Positions 5,347 through 6,165 of a DNA stretch of 6,165 nucleotides are shown here, one piece after another. Position 1 is the first letter of the stretch; every line of letters begins with the position of its first letter. The translations under genes were made by a program, and so were the position numbers. Location of the stretch: assembly GCA_050742535.1 (NCBI GenBank), contig JBOGIQ010000354.1, forward strand, positions 1 to 6,165. The letters run 5' to 3'. The stretch is from Gp6-AA40 sp050742535. GTDB lineage: Bacteria; Acidobacteriota; Vicinamibacteria; Vicinamibacterales; UBA2999. The notes under the pieces are model-generated. The model did no database searches, was not told where the DNA came from, and saw only the letters and a program-made list of their open reading frames with translations.

Positions 5347-6165
5347 ATGATCGTCACGAAGAAGCACCTCCCTCGGCGCACCTTCCTGCGCGGCGCGTTC
5401 GGCACGCTGATCGCGATGCCGTTCATGGACGCCATGGTTCCCGCGCTCGCGGCGCAGGCGTCGCGGCCATTCCGCTTTGGCGCGATCTACATCCCGAACG
5501 GGATCTTCCCGCAGCAGTGGCATCCCGACGCGGCCGGCAGCACCTTCGACTTCAAGCCGATCATGCAGCCGCTCGAGCCGTTCCGCAGCCATCTGGTGAC
5601 GATCAGCGGGATGAAGGCGCCCGACGGCAATCCCGAGATGGGCGGCGTGCACATGGGCGCCAGCGCCGCGTGGCTGAACGGCACCGGGCCCGACAGCGGC
5701 CAGGCCAACTACTTCGTCGTCAAGTCGCGGAAGAGCATCGACCAGTTCATTGCCGACAAGGTGGCCGGCGACACGCCGCTGCAGTCGCTGCAGGTCGGCA
5801 CCGAGGACATGGGGACGTCCGCCGGCGCGTGCGACGGTTATCCCTGCGTCTTCTTCAACTCCATCTCGTGGCGCGACGACACCAGCCCGCTGCCCGTGGC
5901 CGTCAACCCGCGCGTCACGTTCGAGCGGATGTTCGGCGAGGCCGGATCGACCGGTCGTCGGCTGGCGCAGATGCGGCGCAAGCAGAGCCTGCTCGACTCC
6001 GTGGTCGAGGAAGCGAAGCGGATGCGCAGCTCGCTCGGCTCCGCCGACGGCGCCATCCTCGACGAGTACCTGACGAACATCCGCGACGTCGAGCAGATGC
6101 TCGATCGCATGGACGCGCGCGCGGCGAACGTGCCAGAGGGCGCCGTTGCCCCGCTCGGCCTGCCC
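5347..6165 (+). CDS. Tat-exported DUF1552 (HXXSHH family) protein, N-terminal 273 residues
   Basis: The ATG at 5347 has GGAG at 5336-5339, 7 bases upstream, and the frame is open to the right edge. Residues 1-36 carry a twin-arginine signal: R10-R11-T-F-L-R, a hydrophobic stretch (GAFGTLIAMPFMDAMVPALA) and an AQA cleavage region, so the protein should be exported folded. The mature part starts FRFGAIYIPNGIFPQQWHP and contains GMKAPDGNPEMGGVHMGASAAWLNG, SIDQFIADKVAG, SLQVGTEDMG and a helical region (about 200-262), all typical of DUF1552 proteins. The family runs to roughly 430-460 residues, so about the last third, including the HxxSHH motif for which it is named, lies outside the window. The family is related to DUF1501-type proteins and is habitually encoded beside DUF1592 cytochromes; its chemistry is not established. 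Regulation may be separate from the upstream genes, given the hairpin and repeat between them. Confidence 0.93.
   Translation, partial: MIVTKKHLPRRTFLRGAFGTLIAMPFMDAMVPALAAQASRPFRFGAIYIPNGIFPQQWHPDAAGSTFDFKPIMQPLEPFRSHLVTISGMKAPDGNPEMGGVHMGASAAWLNGTGPDSGQANYFVVKSRKSIDQFIADKVAGDTPLQSLQVGTEDMGTSAGACDGYPCVFFNSISWRDDTSPLPVAVNPRVTFERMFGEAGSTGRRLAQMRRKQSLLDSVVEEAKRMRSSLGSADGAILDEYLTNIRDVEQMLDRMDARAANVPEGAVAPLGLP

Overview
This window is GC-rich by eye, and G/C-ending codons dominate its genes. Gene content points to a Gram-negative soil- or sediment-type bacterium, most likely Acidobacteriota (Vicinamibacteria-like). The main clues are a PSD/PSCyt (DUF1587-1595-1592-1588-1585) haem protein, a DUF1552 protein, a secreted ankyrin protein, and intergenic palindromes with AGTCCGGCTTCAGCCGGA-type and ACCACGAAGGGCACGAAG-type motifs. 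The taxon is inferred from remembered family and repeat distributions; no search was run.

Layout. At the left edge (1-135, minus strand) is the N-terminus of a small membrane protein, which starts in a partial copy of a dispersed repeat. A divergent gap of 112 bases separates it from a secreted hypothetical protein (248-727, plus). A 243-base intergenic stretch follows. It holds a G-quadruplex motif just after the stop codon, an AT-rich island with a possible sigma-70 promoter, and a two-hairpin repeat that ends at the ribosome binding site of the next gene. Then comes a three-gene plus-strand cluster. It consists of an exported ankyrin-repeat protein (971-2656), a large exported protein with two CxxCH haem motifs (2656-5199, sharing one base with the ankyrin stop as TAATG), and a Tat-exported DUF1552 protein (from 5347, cut by the right edge). 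A strong hairpin and a second, three-hairpin copy of the intergenic repeat lie between the last two.

How they fit together. All three cluster proteins carry export signals, so they should act in the periplasm or at the cell surface. The cytochrome and the ankyrin protein look translationally coupled. The DUF1592/DUF1552 pairing recurs in Acidobacteria and Planctomycetes-type bacteria but its biochemical role is not established. A reasonable inference is a periplasmic redox unit in which the ankyrin protein is a binding or assembly partner.

The most unusual feature is within the cytochrome gene. Directly after the signal peptide codons there is a perfect 18-bp palindrome, then a 95-base imperfect inverted repeat that is read through in frame as about 32 residues. 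It resembles an intergenic mobile palindrome captured into a protein. In addition, repeat elements abut the translation start of three of the five genes.
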